DNA of 16,639 nucleotides, taken from positions 1 to 16,639 of the forward strand of contig CAZOMV010000119.1 in the NCBI GenBank assembly GCA_964580995.1, in the 5' to 3' direction. Numbering within the stretch: the stretch's first letter is position 1; each line of letters starts with the position of its first letter. Positions 1 through 7,469 of the stretch are shown piece after piece. This DNA is from JAKJEP01 sp964580995. GTDB lineage: Bacteria; Planctomycetota; Phycisphaerae; Sedimentisphaerales; SM23-30. The translations under genes and the position numbers were made by a program. The notes beneath the pieces are model-generated. The model made no database searches. It saw only the letters and a list, made by a program, of their open reading frames with translations, and was not told where the DNA came from.

Positions 1-20
1 TTTAAAATTCCAATCACCAT
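1..20 (-). CDS. Start of a probable DUF503 (YlxP-like) protein, cut by window edge
   Basis: Only six full codons are visible. An ATG at 20..18 on the minus strand opens a frame reading MVIGIL, and the next partial codon (AA-) fits Lys or Asn. DUF503/YlxP proteins typically begin with a very similar hydrophobic strand, and the gene commonly sits between infB and rbfA, which is exactly the position seen here, 42 bases after the infB stop. An AGG lies about 7 bases before the ATG as a weak ribosome site. The call rests on six residues plus gene order, so it is tentative; another small gene of the nusA-infB operon is possible. Confidence 0.5.
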
Positions 21-62
21 GCAGCCTGTTCAACTTCTATTCAACACAGCGAGACCGGAACC

Positions 63-2921
63 TTACCGGCTGGATACCGAATCCAGCGTCCGGCTGATTT
101 CCACAAACTCGAAGGCCTCGATCAGGTCGCCTTCCTTAATATCGTCATATCCCTGGAGTTTTATGCCGCATTCAAATCCATTCCGCACCTCGGAGGCGTC
201 ATCCTTGTTCCGGCGGATCGATTCAATCGCATTATTGTCCCGAATCACAATATTATCCCGAATCAGGCGGACCTTGGCGGATCGCGGAATCGTACCCTCG
301 GTGACAAAGCAGCCGGCAATCGCGCCATAGCGGGAAATCCGGAAAATCTGGCGGACTTCCGCGCGACCCAGTTGTTTCTCCTGGACGTGCGGAGTGAGCA
401 TTCCTTCCAGCGCCTTCTTGATATCGTCGATAATCTGATAAATGATCCGGTACAATCGGATTTCCACTTTTCGGGTTTCTGCCAGCGAGCGAGCCCGTTC
501 GTCGGCGATCACCTGGAAACCGATGATAATCGCGTTGGAGGCCTCGGCCAGCAGCACATCGCTTTCCGATATCCCTCCCACCGCCGCGTGCAGAATGCGA
601 ACCGCCACTTCGGCGGTGTTCATTTCCATGATTGATTTCGACAGTACATCGACCGAACCCTGGACATCCGCCTTGATAATTACATTCAATTCCTTGAGTT
701 CGCCCGCCTTGATTTCGCTAAAGAGATTTTCCAGGGTGACCTGACGATGCTGCGCCAGCAATTTTTCCCGTTTTTGGACCCGCTGCTCTTCGGCGATTTC
801 CTTGGCTTTGGAAATGTCCTCAATGACAAAAAACGGATCGCCGGCCATCGGAATTTCGTTTAAACCCGCCACACCCACCGGCGTGGCCGGGCCGGCTTCT
901 TTGACCGCCTTGCCCCCCGCCAATACGATCTTGCGGATTTTTCCGTAGCTAGCGCCGCTTACAATGATATCTCCTTTTTGCAGGGTACCGCTTTTAATCA
1001 AAAGCCGGGCCAGTACCCCTTCCCCCGTGGCCATTTCCGATTCGATGATCCAACCGGTGGCCGGGCCTTTATTCCGGGCCTTCAATTGGCGCAGTTCCGC
1101 AATATAATCCAGATATTCGATTAACTCGTTGATTCCTTCGCCGGTTGTGGCACTGGTCCGGACCACTTCCGTATCCCCGCCCCATTTGGTTGCAATCAGC
1201 CCTTTATCCGCCAACTGTCCCAGAATTTTATTCTCGTCGGTATTGGGCAGATCGATTTTATTCAGGGCCACCACAATCGGTACCCCGGCCGCTTTGACGT
1301 GGTTGATCGCCTCTTCGGTTTGGGGCATCACCCCGTCATCGGCGGCGACCACCAGAACCGCGATATCCGTCATATTCGCGCCCCGTGCCCGCATTTCCGT
1401 AAAGGCCTTATGCCCGGGGGTGTCCAGAAACGTCACCCGGCGCTGTCCGTCATCATATAAATAAGAGCCGATATGCTGGGTAATTCCACCGGCTTCTCCG
1501 GATACCACACTGGTGCGCCGAATGCGATCCAGCAAAGAAGTCTTGCCGTGGTCCACATGACCTAAAAAGGCCACCACCGGCGGCCGGGGTGATAATTCTT
1601 CCGCCGGTACCTCTTTCTCGTATTCTTTGATGACCGCCTCCAGCAGCGAGGATTTTGTTTCTACCTTTAGTTCCACCCCAAATTCCAATGCCAGCATTTC
1701 CGCGGTCTCCGCCGGTATAATTTGATTGATCGTTACCAGTTGGCCGGAAGTCATCATCCTGGCCAGAATTTCGTTGGCACGAATTCCGATCACACTGGAG
1801 AGATCTTTGATGGTAATGGGTTCTTTGATGGCGGCTTGTTCGATTCGCCGGGATGGGGCCATGAAGCTGCCCGCCCCTGCCGCCCCCTTATCTTCGGTAG
1901 CCATTTTTCGTTCTTTGCCGCGGAGTTTGGTTCCCGATGCCTGCGCCAGGCGTTCCTGTCTTTCGAGCAAATCCCGGTCTCGCCACTCATGAGAAGCCCC
2001 CGCCACCGGCTCCTCGACGATATCGGCAACCCCTCTGCGACCCCGGCGTTTCGGAGCACGCAGACGCGCCTGCTTGGCGGCATCTGTTTCCTGATCGTCT
2101 ATGTGCCGGCGGCGGCTCTTTTTCGTTTTGCTTTCCGATGCGGTACCAATCGAAGGAGGAACCTCTTTGTTCAGATCGAGTTTAGGCCCTACGCTGCGGT
2201 GCATCTTGGGGCTGGGCGGTCGGGGCAAAATATCGGCTCGCTCTACGCGAATTACCTGTGGACCCTGAAGAGTGGCCGGTTTGGGAACAAACGGTTTGGG
2301 TGGCGGGGCGGCTGTCGGCTTGCTGATCGATATGGTCCGGATCACACGAGAAACCTCGACGGACTCTTTCGTTTCCGCTACTTCCGGATCGGGGGGAGTC
2401 GGGACCTCTTCGGGTGTTTCCGCAGACAACCCGGCGGGGACCTGTTCTTCTGTCTCTGCTACCACTTCGGCTCCCGCCTCGGCGGCAGCAATCTCTTTGG
2501 GACTTTTCCGTTTATGGACCGGTTCTTTTTTCGCCTTTGCCGCCAGGTGCTCGTCGGGTGTTTCCGGCTGCGGTTGCGAAACCGGCGCAACTTCCGGTTC
2601 TGCCGCCGTCGCTTCCGCGGGTTCTACCGAAACGGCTATCATTTCTTCCTGCGGGGGTTCTTCCTCACCGGCACTATCCTCTTTTTTCTTGCGCGACCGG
2701 GTTTTTTTCGTAGTAACCTTGCTTAAATCTACCCGTTCGGTACTTTCTACGGTGGTGGAATGTTCCCCTTCACTGAACCATTCGCGAATCGTCGCTTCCA
2801 AACCGGCGGAAACGGTACTCATATGATTCTTCACATCCAGACCTTCCGCCTGACACTTTTCCACAATGGAAGTGCTTTTTACATTCAGTTCTTTCGCTAA
2901 TTGGAAGACTCTTGTTGCCAC
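63..2921 (-). CDS. infB: Translation initiation factor IF-2
   Basis: The 952-residue product is the GTPase that delivers initiator tRNA to the ribosome and promotes subunit joining in the cytoplasm. Residues 1-52 form an IF2_N module. A long low-complexity linker rich in Glu, Pro, Ala and Lys follows (about 60-360), then a second IF2_N-like module near 365-420. The G domain shows GHVDHGKT at 454-461 (G1), DTPGH at 500-504 (G3) and NKID at 554-557 (G4). The beta-barrel, IF-2 and C-terminal domains complete a normal full-length protein; the length is usual for long-linker IF-2. The start is GTG at 2921, supported by an AGGAGG site at 2930-2935 eight bases upstream. It lies 20 bases after nusA, so the two are almost surely co-transcribed. 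Confidence 0.98.
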   Translation of the reverse strand: MATRVFQLAKELNVKSTSIVEKCQAEGLDVKNHMSTVSAGLEATIREWFSEGEHSTTVESTERVDLSKVTTKKTRSRKKKEDSAGEEEPPQEEMIAVSVEPAEATAAEPEVAPVSQPQPETPDEHLAAKAKKEPVHKRKSPKEIAAAEAGAEVVAETEEQVPAGLSAETPEEVPTPPDPEVAETKESVEVSRVIRTISISKPTAAPPPKPFVPKPATLQGPQVIRVERADILPRPPSPKMHRSVGPKLDLNKEVPPSIGTASESKTKKSRRRHIDDQETDAAKQARLRAPKRRGRRGVADIVEEPVAGASHEWRDRDLLERQERLAQASGTKLRGKERKMATEDKGAAGAGSFMAPSRRIEQAAIKEPITIKDLSSVIGIRANEILARMMTSGQLVTINQIIPAETAEMLALEFGVELKVETKSSLLEAVIKEYEKEVPAEELSPRPPVVAFLGHVDHGKTSLLDRIRRTSVVSGEAGGITQHIGSYLYDDGQRRVTFLDTPGHKAFTEMRARGANMTDIAVLVVAADDGVMPQTEEAINHVKAAGVPIVVALNKIDLPNTDENKILGQLADKGLIATKWGGDTEVVRTSATTGEGINELIEYLDYIAELRQLKARNKGPATGWIIESEMATGEGVLARLLIKSGTLQKGDIIVSGASYGKIRKIVLAGGKAVKEAGPATPVGVAGLNEIPMAGDPFFVIEDISKAKEIAEEQRVQKREKLLAQHRQVTLENLFSEIKAGELKELNVIIKADVQGSVDVLSKSIMEMNTAEVAVRILHAAVGGISESDVLLAEASNAIIIGFQVIADERARSLAETRKVEIRLYRIIYQIIDDIKKALEGMLTPHVQEKQLGRAEVRQIFRISRYGAIAGCFVTEGTIPRSAKVRLIRDNIVIRDNNAIESIRRNKDDASEVRNGFECGIKLQGYDDIKEGDLIEAFEFVEISRTLDSVSSR

Positions 2922-2941
2922 GTACGAAACCTCCTGTTAAG

Positions 2942-4246
2942 TTAGGAAGCCTTGTCTTTTTCTATATCACTTATGTCCTGGCCCGGTTCTTCTGTCTGGG
3001 TCGCGGGCAGTTCCTTATCCCCGGGATGGTTCCGGCCGCGAGCGGCTTTCTTCAACTCCTGGGCCAATACCGCCTGGGCTGCTGTAGCCTTTTCCTTCGT
3101 CGCAGCCAGACGACGGGCCTCGGTACTGGCTTTGGCGACGATCTTTTTGGCAAGATCTGCGTTTAATTGCAGCGATTGGATTAATGGCTGGGGGCCTACC
3201 TCCTCCATGTCCAGCAGCGAAACGATACCTAACGCCAGTATCTTATCTATGGTGGTATCATCCACTCCCTCCATGTTCCGTAAGGTCTGGATTAATGACT
3301 CCATAGTCTCGGAGTACTCATGGGGCGTCAGGATATCGATATCCCAATTCGTCAAGCGTGCCGCCAACCGGACATTTTGACCCCGTTTGCCGATTGCCAG
3401 CGATAACTGATCGTCCGAAACCACCACTGTGGCCCGGTTTAATTCAAAACACAACGCCATCTCCCGGATTTCCGCCGGTCGCAAGGCGTTGCTGATCAAT
3501 ATCTGAGAGGATTCGTTCCAGCGCACAATGTCAATTTTTTCGCCGCCTAGCTCATCCACAATATTTTTGATCCGGCTGCCCCGTACCCCCACACACGCAC
3601 CAACGGCGTCCACTTTCGAATCGATACTGATAACCGCCACCTTGGTGCGATAGCCCGCTTCCCGGGAAAGCGCCCGGATTTCGACAACCCGTTCGGTTAC
3701 TTCCGGTACTTCCTGCTCGAAGAGCCTGCGGACAAAATCGGGATGTGTTCGCGAAAGAATAATCCGGACCTGATGGGGAACTTCCTTCACCTCTATGATT
3801 AAACTGCGAACCCGCTCGCCCGGATGATGCGTTTCGCCCGGAATCTGCTCACCGCGTGGAAGAATCGCTTCGGTTCGACCGATATTGACGATGATCGCTC
3901 CCCCTTCGAACCGGGCCACTGTTCCGGAGGCAATTTCACCGACCCGGTCTTGAAATTCCGTATAGATACTGCCCCGTTCATCCTCGCGTAACTTCTGGAT
4001 CATTACCTGTTTAGCAGTTTGAGCGGGAATGCGCCCCAGCTTTTTGATATCAATTTGTTCGCCGGCAACATAGGCTTCAATGTCTCCTGTTTCGCGGTTA
4101 ATTTTTACTTCCACGGTTTCCGTCGTCGCGAAATGTTTTTTGGCTGCCGAGGCCATCGCGGCCTCCAGATCGCCGAGGATACTTTCCTTATCGATGTTTT
4201 TATCGCGAGCGATTCCGTCAACTATTCGCATTAATTCAGGATTCAT
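2942..4246 (-). CDS. nusA: Transcription termination/antitermination protein NusA
   Basis: The 434-residue protein binds RNA polymerase and nascent RNA and modulates pausing, termination and antitermination. It has the N-terminal polymerase-binding domain (about 1-100; roughly 25-30 residues shorter in the middle than the E. coli one), an S1 domain starting near 103 (VGEIASGTV), KH1 with the hallmark VGACVGVRGSRI, and KH2 with the IGKRGQNVRLAA motif. One helix-hairpin-helix-like segment (IDKILALGIVSLLDMEEVG) follows, then a charged Ala/Lys-rich tail. There is no pair of acidic repeats as in E. coli. The ATG at 4246 has an AGGA about 9 bases upstream. Gene order nusA-infB matches most bacteria, but rimP is not upstream; instead there is a long structured leader and a divergent gene. 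Confidence 0.97.
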   Translation of the reverse strand: MNPELMRIVDGIARDKNIDKESILGDLEAAMASAAKKHFATTETVEVKINRETGDIEAYVAGEQIDIKKLGRIPAQTAKQVMIQKLREDERGSIYTEFQDRVGEIASGTVARFEGGAIIVNIGRTEAILPRGEQIPGETHHPGERVRSLIIEVKEVPHQVRIILSRTHPDFVRRLFEQEVPEVTERVVEIRALSREAGYRTKVAVISIDSKVDAVGACVGVRGSRIKNIVDELGGEKIDIVRWNESSQILISNALRPAEIREMALCFELNRATVVVSDDQLSLAIGKRGQNVRLAARLTNWDIDILTPHEYSETMESLIQTLRNMEGVDDTTIDKILALGIVSLLDMEEVGPQPLIQSLQLNADLAKKIVAKASTEARRLAATKEKATAAQAVLAQELKKAARGRNHPGDKELPATQTEEPGQDISDIEKDKAS

Positions 4247-4273
4247 TGAGTTACATCCTATTTAAAAACAGAC

Positions 4274-4317
4274 ACTTACAACACTATAAACAAAAAAGCG
4301 GGAACTTACAACAGTAT
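4274..4317 (-). repeat. Pair of 14-base direct repeats around the nusA leader hairpin
   Basis: Positions 4274-4287 and 4304-4317 carry the same 14-mer (plus strand acttacaaca[c/g]tat) with one mismatch, 30 bases start to start. On the minus-strand transcript one copy forms the loop of the terminator-like hairpin and the other lies single-stranded between the hairpin and the nusA ribosome site. Two near-identical copies in such a place could be a protein-binding site or an alternative pairing register. The function is inferred only from position. Confidence 0.6.
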
Positions 4318-4328
4318 CCCACTTTTTT
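4292..4328 (-). terminator. Intrinsic terminator or attenuator upstream of nusA
   Basis: The arms 4317-4328 and 4292-4303 pair over 12 bases with a 13-base loop. Read as minus-strand RNA every position pairs (one G-U wobble), and the hairpin ends in a run of six U. On the plus strand the same arms have a C/A mismatch, so the structure belongs to the minus strand. It stands 46 bases before the nusA start and just after a folded region, so it could end an independent small RNA or attenuate the nusA-infB transcript. Confidence 0.7.
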
Positions 4329-4329
4329 A

Positions 4330-4520
4330 AACTTCGACGCTGGCGGTTCTCGGTTATGGACCAGGCCACGGTCCCCACCGGATCAACGGGTATAAATACC
4401 CTTTTCCAGGCTGCCAGAACGGTTTGCTTCGTGGGAAATCACGGACAAATTCTCGCCCGTGGCGAAACAAAACTTGTCCCGCACACACGGGACTAAGCCT
4501 TAACACCGTTGTCATTCCTT
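4330..4520 (-). ncRNA. Folded leader RNA or small RNA upstream of nusA
   Basis: Seven complementary arm pairs lie within 190 bases: 4340-4344 with 4413-4417; 4358-4362 with 4370-4374; 4388-4393 with 4396-4401; 4418-4422 with 4506-4510; 4423-4431 with 4463-4471 (nine pairs, one G-U on the minus strand); 4440-4444 with 4457-4461; 4476-4481 with 4488-4493. Together they describe two adjacent domains, the second a three-way junction. A sigma-70-like promoter ends just upstream (4548-4576) and a terminator-like hairpin follows (4292-4328). I do not recognise the family: tmRNA, RNase P RNA, SRP RNA and 6S RNA hallmarks were looked for and not found. It may be a stand-alone RNA of about 220-250 bases or a cis-acting attenuator of nusA-infB. 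Confidence 0.55.
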
Positions 4521-4547
4521 AAAAAAGCCATCTTTCCTCTAGCCTTA

Positions 4548-4576
4548 AATATCTTAATATAAACAACTTATGTCAA
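4548..4576 (-). promoter_or_regulatory. Second sigma-70-like promoter before the folded RNA
   Basis: On the minus strand a perfect TTGACA (4571-4576) is followed after 17 bases by GATATT (4548-4553), matching the -10 consensus at four of six positions. Transcription would start near 4541, about 20 bases before the folded region. Confidence 0.5.
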
Positions 4577-4697
4577 AACTGCTAGGTTTGGCAAGACCAA
4601 AAAGGGTCTGCCGAAACCCAAAATAACGGGCCTAATAACAGGCCCTGTTCCATCCAATTCCGCTTCCGTATCTCTTGATGATATATCTAAACCACTA

Positions 4698-4725
4698 ATT
4701 ATAGATTGATTTCTTACCTTGTCAA
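4698..4725 (-). promoter_or_regulatory. Perfect-hexamer sigma-70 promoter for the nusA-infB transcript
   Basis: On the minus strand TTGACA (4720-4725) and TATAAT (4698-4703) both match the consensus exactly, separated by 16 bases. The predicted start near 4691 gives a leader of about 445 bases before the nusA ATG, containing the folded region and the terminator-like hairpin. A smaller GGGCC/GGCCC hairpin also lies early in this leader, around 4628-4645. Confidence 0.75.
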
Positions 4726-4792
4726 TGACAAATTCATGGTCATTATCCCAATAAAATTTCATTCGAACCGGCCAGGAAAAAAAGATTTTTTA

Positions 4793-4821
4793 TTGACGGT
4801 TCAAGCATTCCATGAGATAGT
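4793..4821 (+). promoter_or_regulatory. Extended -10 promoter for the membrane BRCT-like gene
   Basis: TTGACG (4793-4798) is followed after 17 bases by GATAGT (4816-4821), with a TGA just before it (4813-4815) giving an extended -10. An A/T-tract (AAAAAAAGATTTTTTA) immediately upstream could act as an UP-like element. The predicted leader is about 90 bases. It is back to back with the minus-strand nusA promoter. Confidence 0.55.
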
Positions 4822-4916
4822 AGTGCATATGTTGGCCCTCCGACGTAAGTTAGCTTAATGAACAAAAGGTCGTTAACGCTGGTAGCTGAGTTTTTGGTTT
4901 CCCACAGGAGTGGATT

Positions 4917-6389
4917 ATGCCTGCTAGAGCAAGTTCTGATTCAAGTAATTCGGTGATGTATGCATTGGTGGCGTTTGTCGTGTTATTTTTAGCGGCTGCG
5001 GTCTTTGCCGTTACCATGTACATGAAAAACGAACAGTATGTCAATGAAGCTAAAACTGCCTCGGACCACTTTGCCGCTTTGGCAACCGAAGCCCAGTTCA
5101 ATACGGTGAAAAGCCTCTCCGATCTGCGGACCGGACGAACCGCCCTGGGCCAGATGATTGACGATTTGACTGCGATGGCTCAACTGGTTGCCGGCGGGGA
5201 TCTGGGTAAGATTTCCCCCGTGGATGCCAGAGACCGGGCAACCCGGCTGATTGAGCCGATGTGGCCTGACATCCAGAATGCCTTGACCGGATTGGAGACC
5301 GAAGGGGAAAATTCCGTCGAGATCAACGCTTCGATCGGATTGAAAAAGATTCTCGACATGATGATCGCCCAGCTCAATGCCAGCAAGGAAGGGATCAAGG
5401 AACTCTCCGATCAGATGAGCAATATGCTACAAACCCAACAGCAGCAAATCGAAGGAAAGGACCAAAGAATCGGGGAGTTGGAAGGGGAACTGAAAAAAGC
5501 TTCGGTGGCGGCGCAAACCGGGGAAATGAGCTATCAGCAGCTTAAAGAAAAACTGACCGGAGAATATGAAAAAATTATTGGAAATCTCAATTCCCAGTAC
5601 TCCGAAACCCAGAATCAGGTAAAAACGGCCCGTGAGGAAAACGAAAAGCTCAAAAATGAAGTTTCTGATTTCCAGAAAGAGGTAAAAAACCTTAAAGATC
5701 GCTTGAAACAATTATCCCCCCAGCCGGATATGGAAATGGCGGCCCTGGAATCCGACGGGTATGTCGTTTCGGTGGTCGCACGCGAAAAACTGGCCTATAT
5801 CAATCTGGCTAAAAACGATCATATCTACCGTGGCCTGACCTTTAGTGTCTATGATAAATACCAGTCCGTACCGAAAACCGGACAGGGCAAGGCAACCCTG
5901 GAGGTGATTGAAATCATGGACACCATTTCCAAATGCCGTATTACCGATTCGGATGTGACCAATCCGATCCGGGAAGGCGACCTTATCGCCAATCTGGTCT
6001 GGAGCCAGGACAAAAAATATTTATTCTGCGTGGCAGGCGATTTTGATTTCAACGGAGACGGGAAAATCGACCCGGACGGCCGGGAACGGATTCAGAACCT
6101 GATCCAATCCTGGGGTGGAAAAGTTACCGATATCTTGACGGTGGATACGGATTTCCTGGTCGTGGGGCAGAAACCGCTGGTGCAGGAAAAACCTGCTGAA
6201 GAAGAGGTCGCTACAACCGATGACGCTACAGCAGTGGATAATACCAAAGAAATCCGGGATCGGCAAAAAGTCGCGGAAGACTATAACAAGGTCCGCGAGG
6301 ATGCCGTCGCCCTGGGAGTGCCCACATTCAATCTGAGCCGCTTTTTATACTTTATCGGCTATTATCAGCAGGCCAAAGGAATTCAGTAA
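4917..6389 (+). CDS. Membrane-anchored coiled-coil protein with C-terminal BRCT-like domain
   Basis: The 490-residue product has one N-terminal membrane span (about 14-35), a helical region, a long heptad-rich coiled coil (about 150-272), a beta-rich segment at about 280-360 (INLAKNDHIYRGLTFSVYD ... NPIREGDLI, resembling small SH3/OB-like barrels), and a C-terminal region reading like a BRCT domain. In that region a strand (KYLFCVAGDF) leads to a helix containing GRERIQNLIQSWGGKVT (388-404), then TDFLVVGQKP (411-420), and after an acidic insert YNKVREDAVALGVPTFNLSRFL, which mirrors the GGKV...YLVVG...A..LGIP...EEFL pattern of DNA ligase BRCT domains. Residues 377-385 (D-x-N-x-D-G-x-x-D) form a calcium-loop-like motif inserted before the first helix. 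The start is an ATG with AGGAG at 4906-4910. The function is unknown; the BRCT call is by eye, and orientation in the membrane is not resolved. Confidence 0.75.
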   Translation: MPARASSDSSNSVMYALVAFVVLFLAAAVFAVTMYMKNEQYVNEAKTASDHFAALATEAQFNTVKSLSDLRTGRTALGQMIDDLTAMAQLVAGGDLGKISPVDARDRATRLIEPMWPDIQNALTGLETEGENSVEINASIGLKKILDMMIAQLNASKEGIKELSDQMSNMLQTQQQQIEGKDQRIGELEGELKKASVAAQTGEMSYQQLKEKLTGEYEKIIGNLNSQYSETQNQVKTAREENEKLKNEVSDFQKEVKNLKDRLKQLSPQPDMEMAALESDGYVVSVVAREKLAYINLAKNDHIYRGLTFSVYDKYQSVPKTGQGKATLEVIEIMDTISKCRITDSDVTNPIREGDLIANLVWSQDKKYLFCVAGDFDFNGDGKIDPDGRERIQNLIQSWGGKVTDILTVDTDFLVVGQKPLVQEKPAEEEVATTDDATAVDNTKEIRDRQKVAEDYNKVREDAVALGVPTFNLSRFLYFIGYYQQAKGIQ

Positions 6390-6580
6390 CGACCGATAAC
6401 TTGCAGGGTTCGCTGCGTATTCCATCCGGCAACGACGGTATTGAGAAGATGGGACCGGTAGATAAAATCTTTTAAAATTTTTGATTTTTCGCTTTTCTTT
6501 TTGGAAAAGCCTGATAGAATAACTGCAAAGGGTGGGATTACTAATGAAAATTATTTAATGGTTCTTTCTCCTCCTTTTTT
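6390..6580 (+). other. Gene-free stretch with possible small transcript
   Basis: No credible gene is seen here. It is AT-rich and includes a TAGAAT hexamer near 6514-6522 that could serve as a -10, but no clear -35. A transcript from there to the terminator at 6581-6617 would be about 95 bases long and contains only a four-codon open frame. More simply it is the 3' untranslated region of the preceding gene. The rest of this intergenic gap (6618-6705) carries a 7-base hairpin at 6675-6698 without a U-run. Confidence 0.3.
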
Positions 6581-6617
6581 GAAGCAGGGTGTCCCCTCCC
6601 ACTCTGCTTCCTTTTTT
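6581..6617 (+). terminator. Strong intrinsic terminator
   Basis: Arms 6581-6591 and 6600-6610 pair over 11 bases with one G-U wobble and an 8-base loop, followed by CTTTTTT. It lies about 190 bases after the stop of the membrane BRCT-like gene. On the minus strand the hairpin is followed by an A-run, so it acts on plus-strand transcripts. Confidence 0.8.
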
Positions 6618-6705
6618 ATTTACAAACCGTGAAACCATGTTTTTGATCCCCTCCCTCACGGGCGGGGCTGGGATAAGGCAATTTTTAGAGGTTGCCTTCC
6701 GTTAT

Positions 6706-7365
6706 TTATGGAATCCAGTGGTCGAAAGGTTCCAGCGGGCAGCCGGAACATTGGGGGGTGGGTTTGCAGTGGTTTTTTCCGACCTGAACGAACAGGGCAT
6801 GCAATTCGTTGTATAAGGCCGTCTCCTGGGGCAGGTTTCGCTGGCAATAATCCTTGAATTCCTCGTAGTCGTTTTCTCCGTCCAGGCAGCCGTGGCGGAC
6901 GAGTACCCGGCAGGTATAGGTATCGATCACAAACGTCGGTTTCTCCAGGGCGTAGAGGAGGATGGAGTCGGCGGTTTCGCGGCCGATGCCGTTTACGGAC
7001 AAAAGCTCCTCCCGCAGCCGATCGACCGACAATTCCGCCAGGGCGTCTATCGAACCATTATGATCATCGCAGAACCACTGGATCAGATTTTTCAGACGTT
7101 TGGCCTTGATATTGAAATACCCGGCGGGCCGTATCAAATCCGCCAGATGGGCCGGCTCCAAACCCTGCAATTTCCACGGGTCCAGCAGGTCGGCCGCTTT
7201 GAGATTCCGGATGGCTTTTTCCACATTGGTCCAGTTGGTATTCTGGGTCAGGACCGCTCCGACCATCACCTCCAAGGGAGAATCCCCCGGCCACCAGTTT
7301 TGCCGGCCATAGTGTTTGAGCAGCGTACGGTAAAATTCCATTAAAACAGGGTTCGATCCGGCCAT
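6706..7365 (-). CDS. HhH-GPD DNA glycosylase, endonuclease III/MagIII-like
   Basis: The 219-residue protein belongs to the helix-hairpin-helix base-excision repair superfamily, which flips out and removes damaged bases. The TQNTNW segment (40-45) and the hairpin VNGIGRETAD (124-133), followed by the catalytic Asp in FVIDTYT (Asp148), are clear. The lysine that makes endonuclease III a lyase (G-R/K-K-T-A) is Glu130 here, as in the COG2231/MagIII-type monofunctional glycosylases. The C-terminal iron-sulphur region has Cys200, Cys206 and Cys209, but the expected fourth cysteine position is Asp215, and the first spacing is five residues rather than six. Removal of alkylated purines such as 3-methyladenine is a reasonable guess but the substrate is not shown. 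The start is an ATG with GAGGTG at 7374-7379, 8 bases upstream. It is divergent from the CPBP protease gene. Confidence 0.88.
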   Translation of the reverse strand: MAGSNPVLMEFYRTLLKHYGRQNWWPGDSPLEVMVGAVLTQNTNWTNVEKAIRNLKAADLLDPWKLQGLEPAHLADLIRPAGYFNIKAKRLKNLIQWFCDDHNGSIDALAELSVDRLREELLSVNGIGRETADSILLYALEKPTFVIDTYTCRVLVRHGCLDGENDYEEFKDYCQRNLPQETALYNELHALFVQVGKNHCKPTPQCSGCPLEPFDHWIP

Positions 7366-7469
7366 AGGTTATGCACCTCATTTGAATGCAGGGTCTTGCA
7401 AAACTTTTTTATTCATGGTAGCTTAGAGTCCGCCAGGCAGCTAAAAGTTATCATACTATATATACAAGG

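Noticed and set aside
1722..2726. A 334-codon open frame on the plus strand inside infB.
   Set aside because: It is antisense to the Glu/Pro/Ala-rich linker and G-domain flank of IF-2; the composition (Phe, Arg, Gly runs) is what the reverse strand of such a linker gives, and it has no recognisable motif.
4367..4381. A GGTGGGGACCGTGG run on the minus strand resembling the T-box consensus.
   Set aside because: It has one base too many between UGG and ACC, no Stem I with specifier loop was seen, and nusA-infB is not a T-box target; probably chance.
4260..4560. Possible tmRNA, RNase P, SRP or 6S RNA.
   Set aside because: The diagnostic elements (tRNA-like ends and tag frame, GAGGAAAGUCC core with its P4 partner, SRP loop, single long rod with central bubble) were not found; only a short GAGGAAAG match exists near 4536.
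4568..4762. A 64-codon minus-strand frame upstream of nusA.
   Set aside because: It has no ribosome site, shows no family pattern, and contains the perfect -35/-10 promoter and leader hairpins; it is better read as regulatory DNA.
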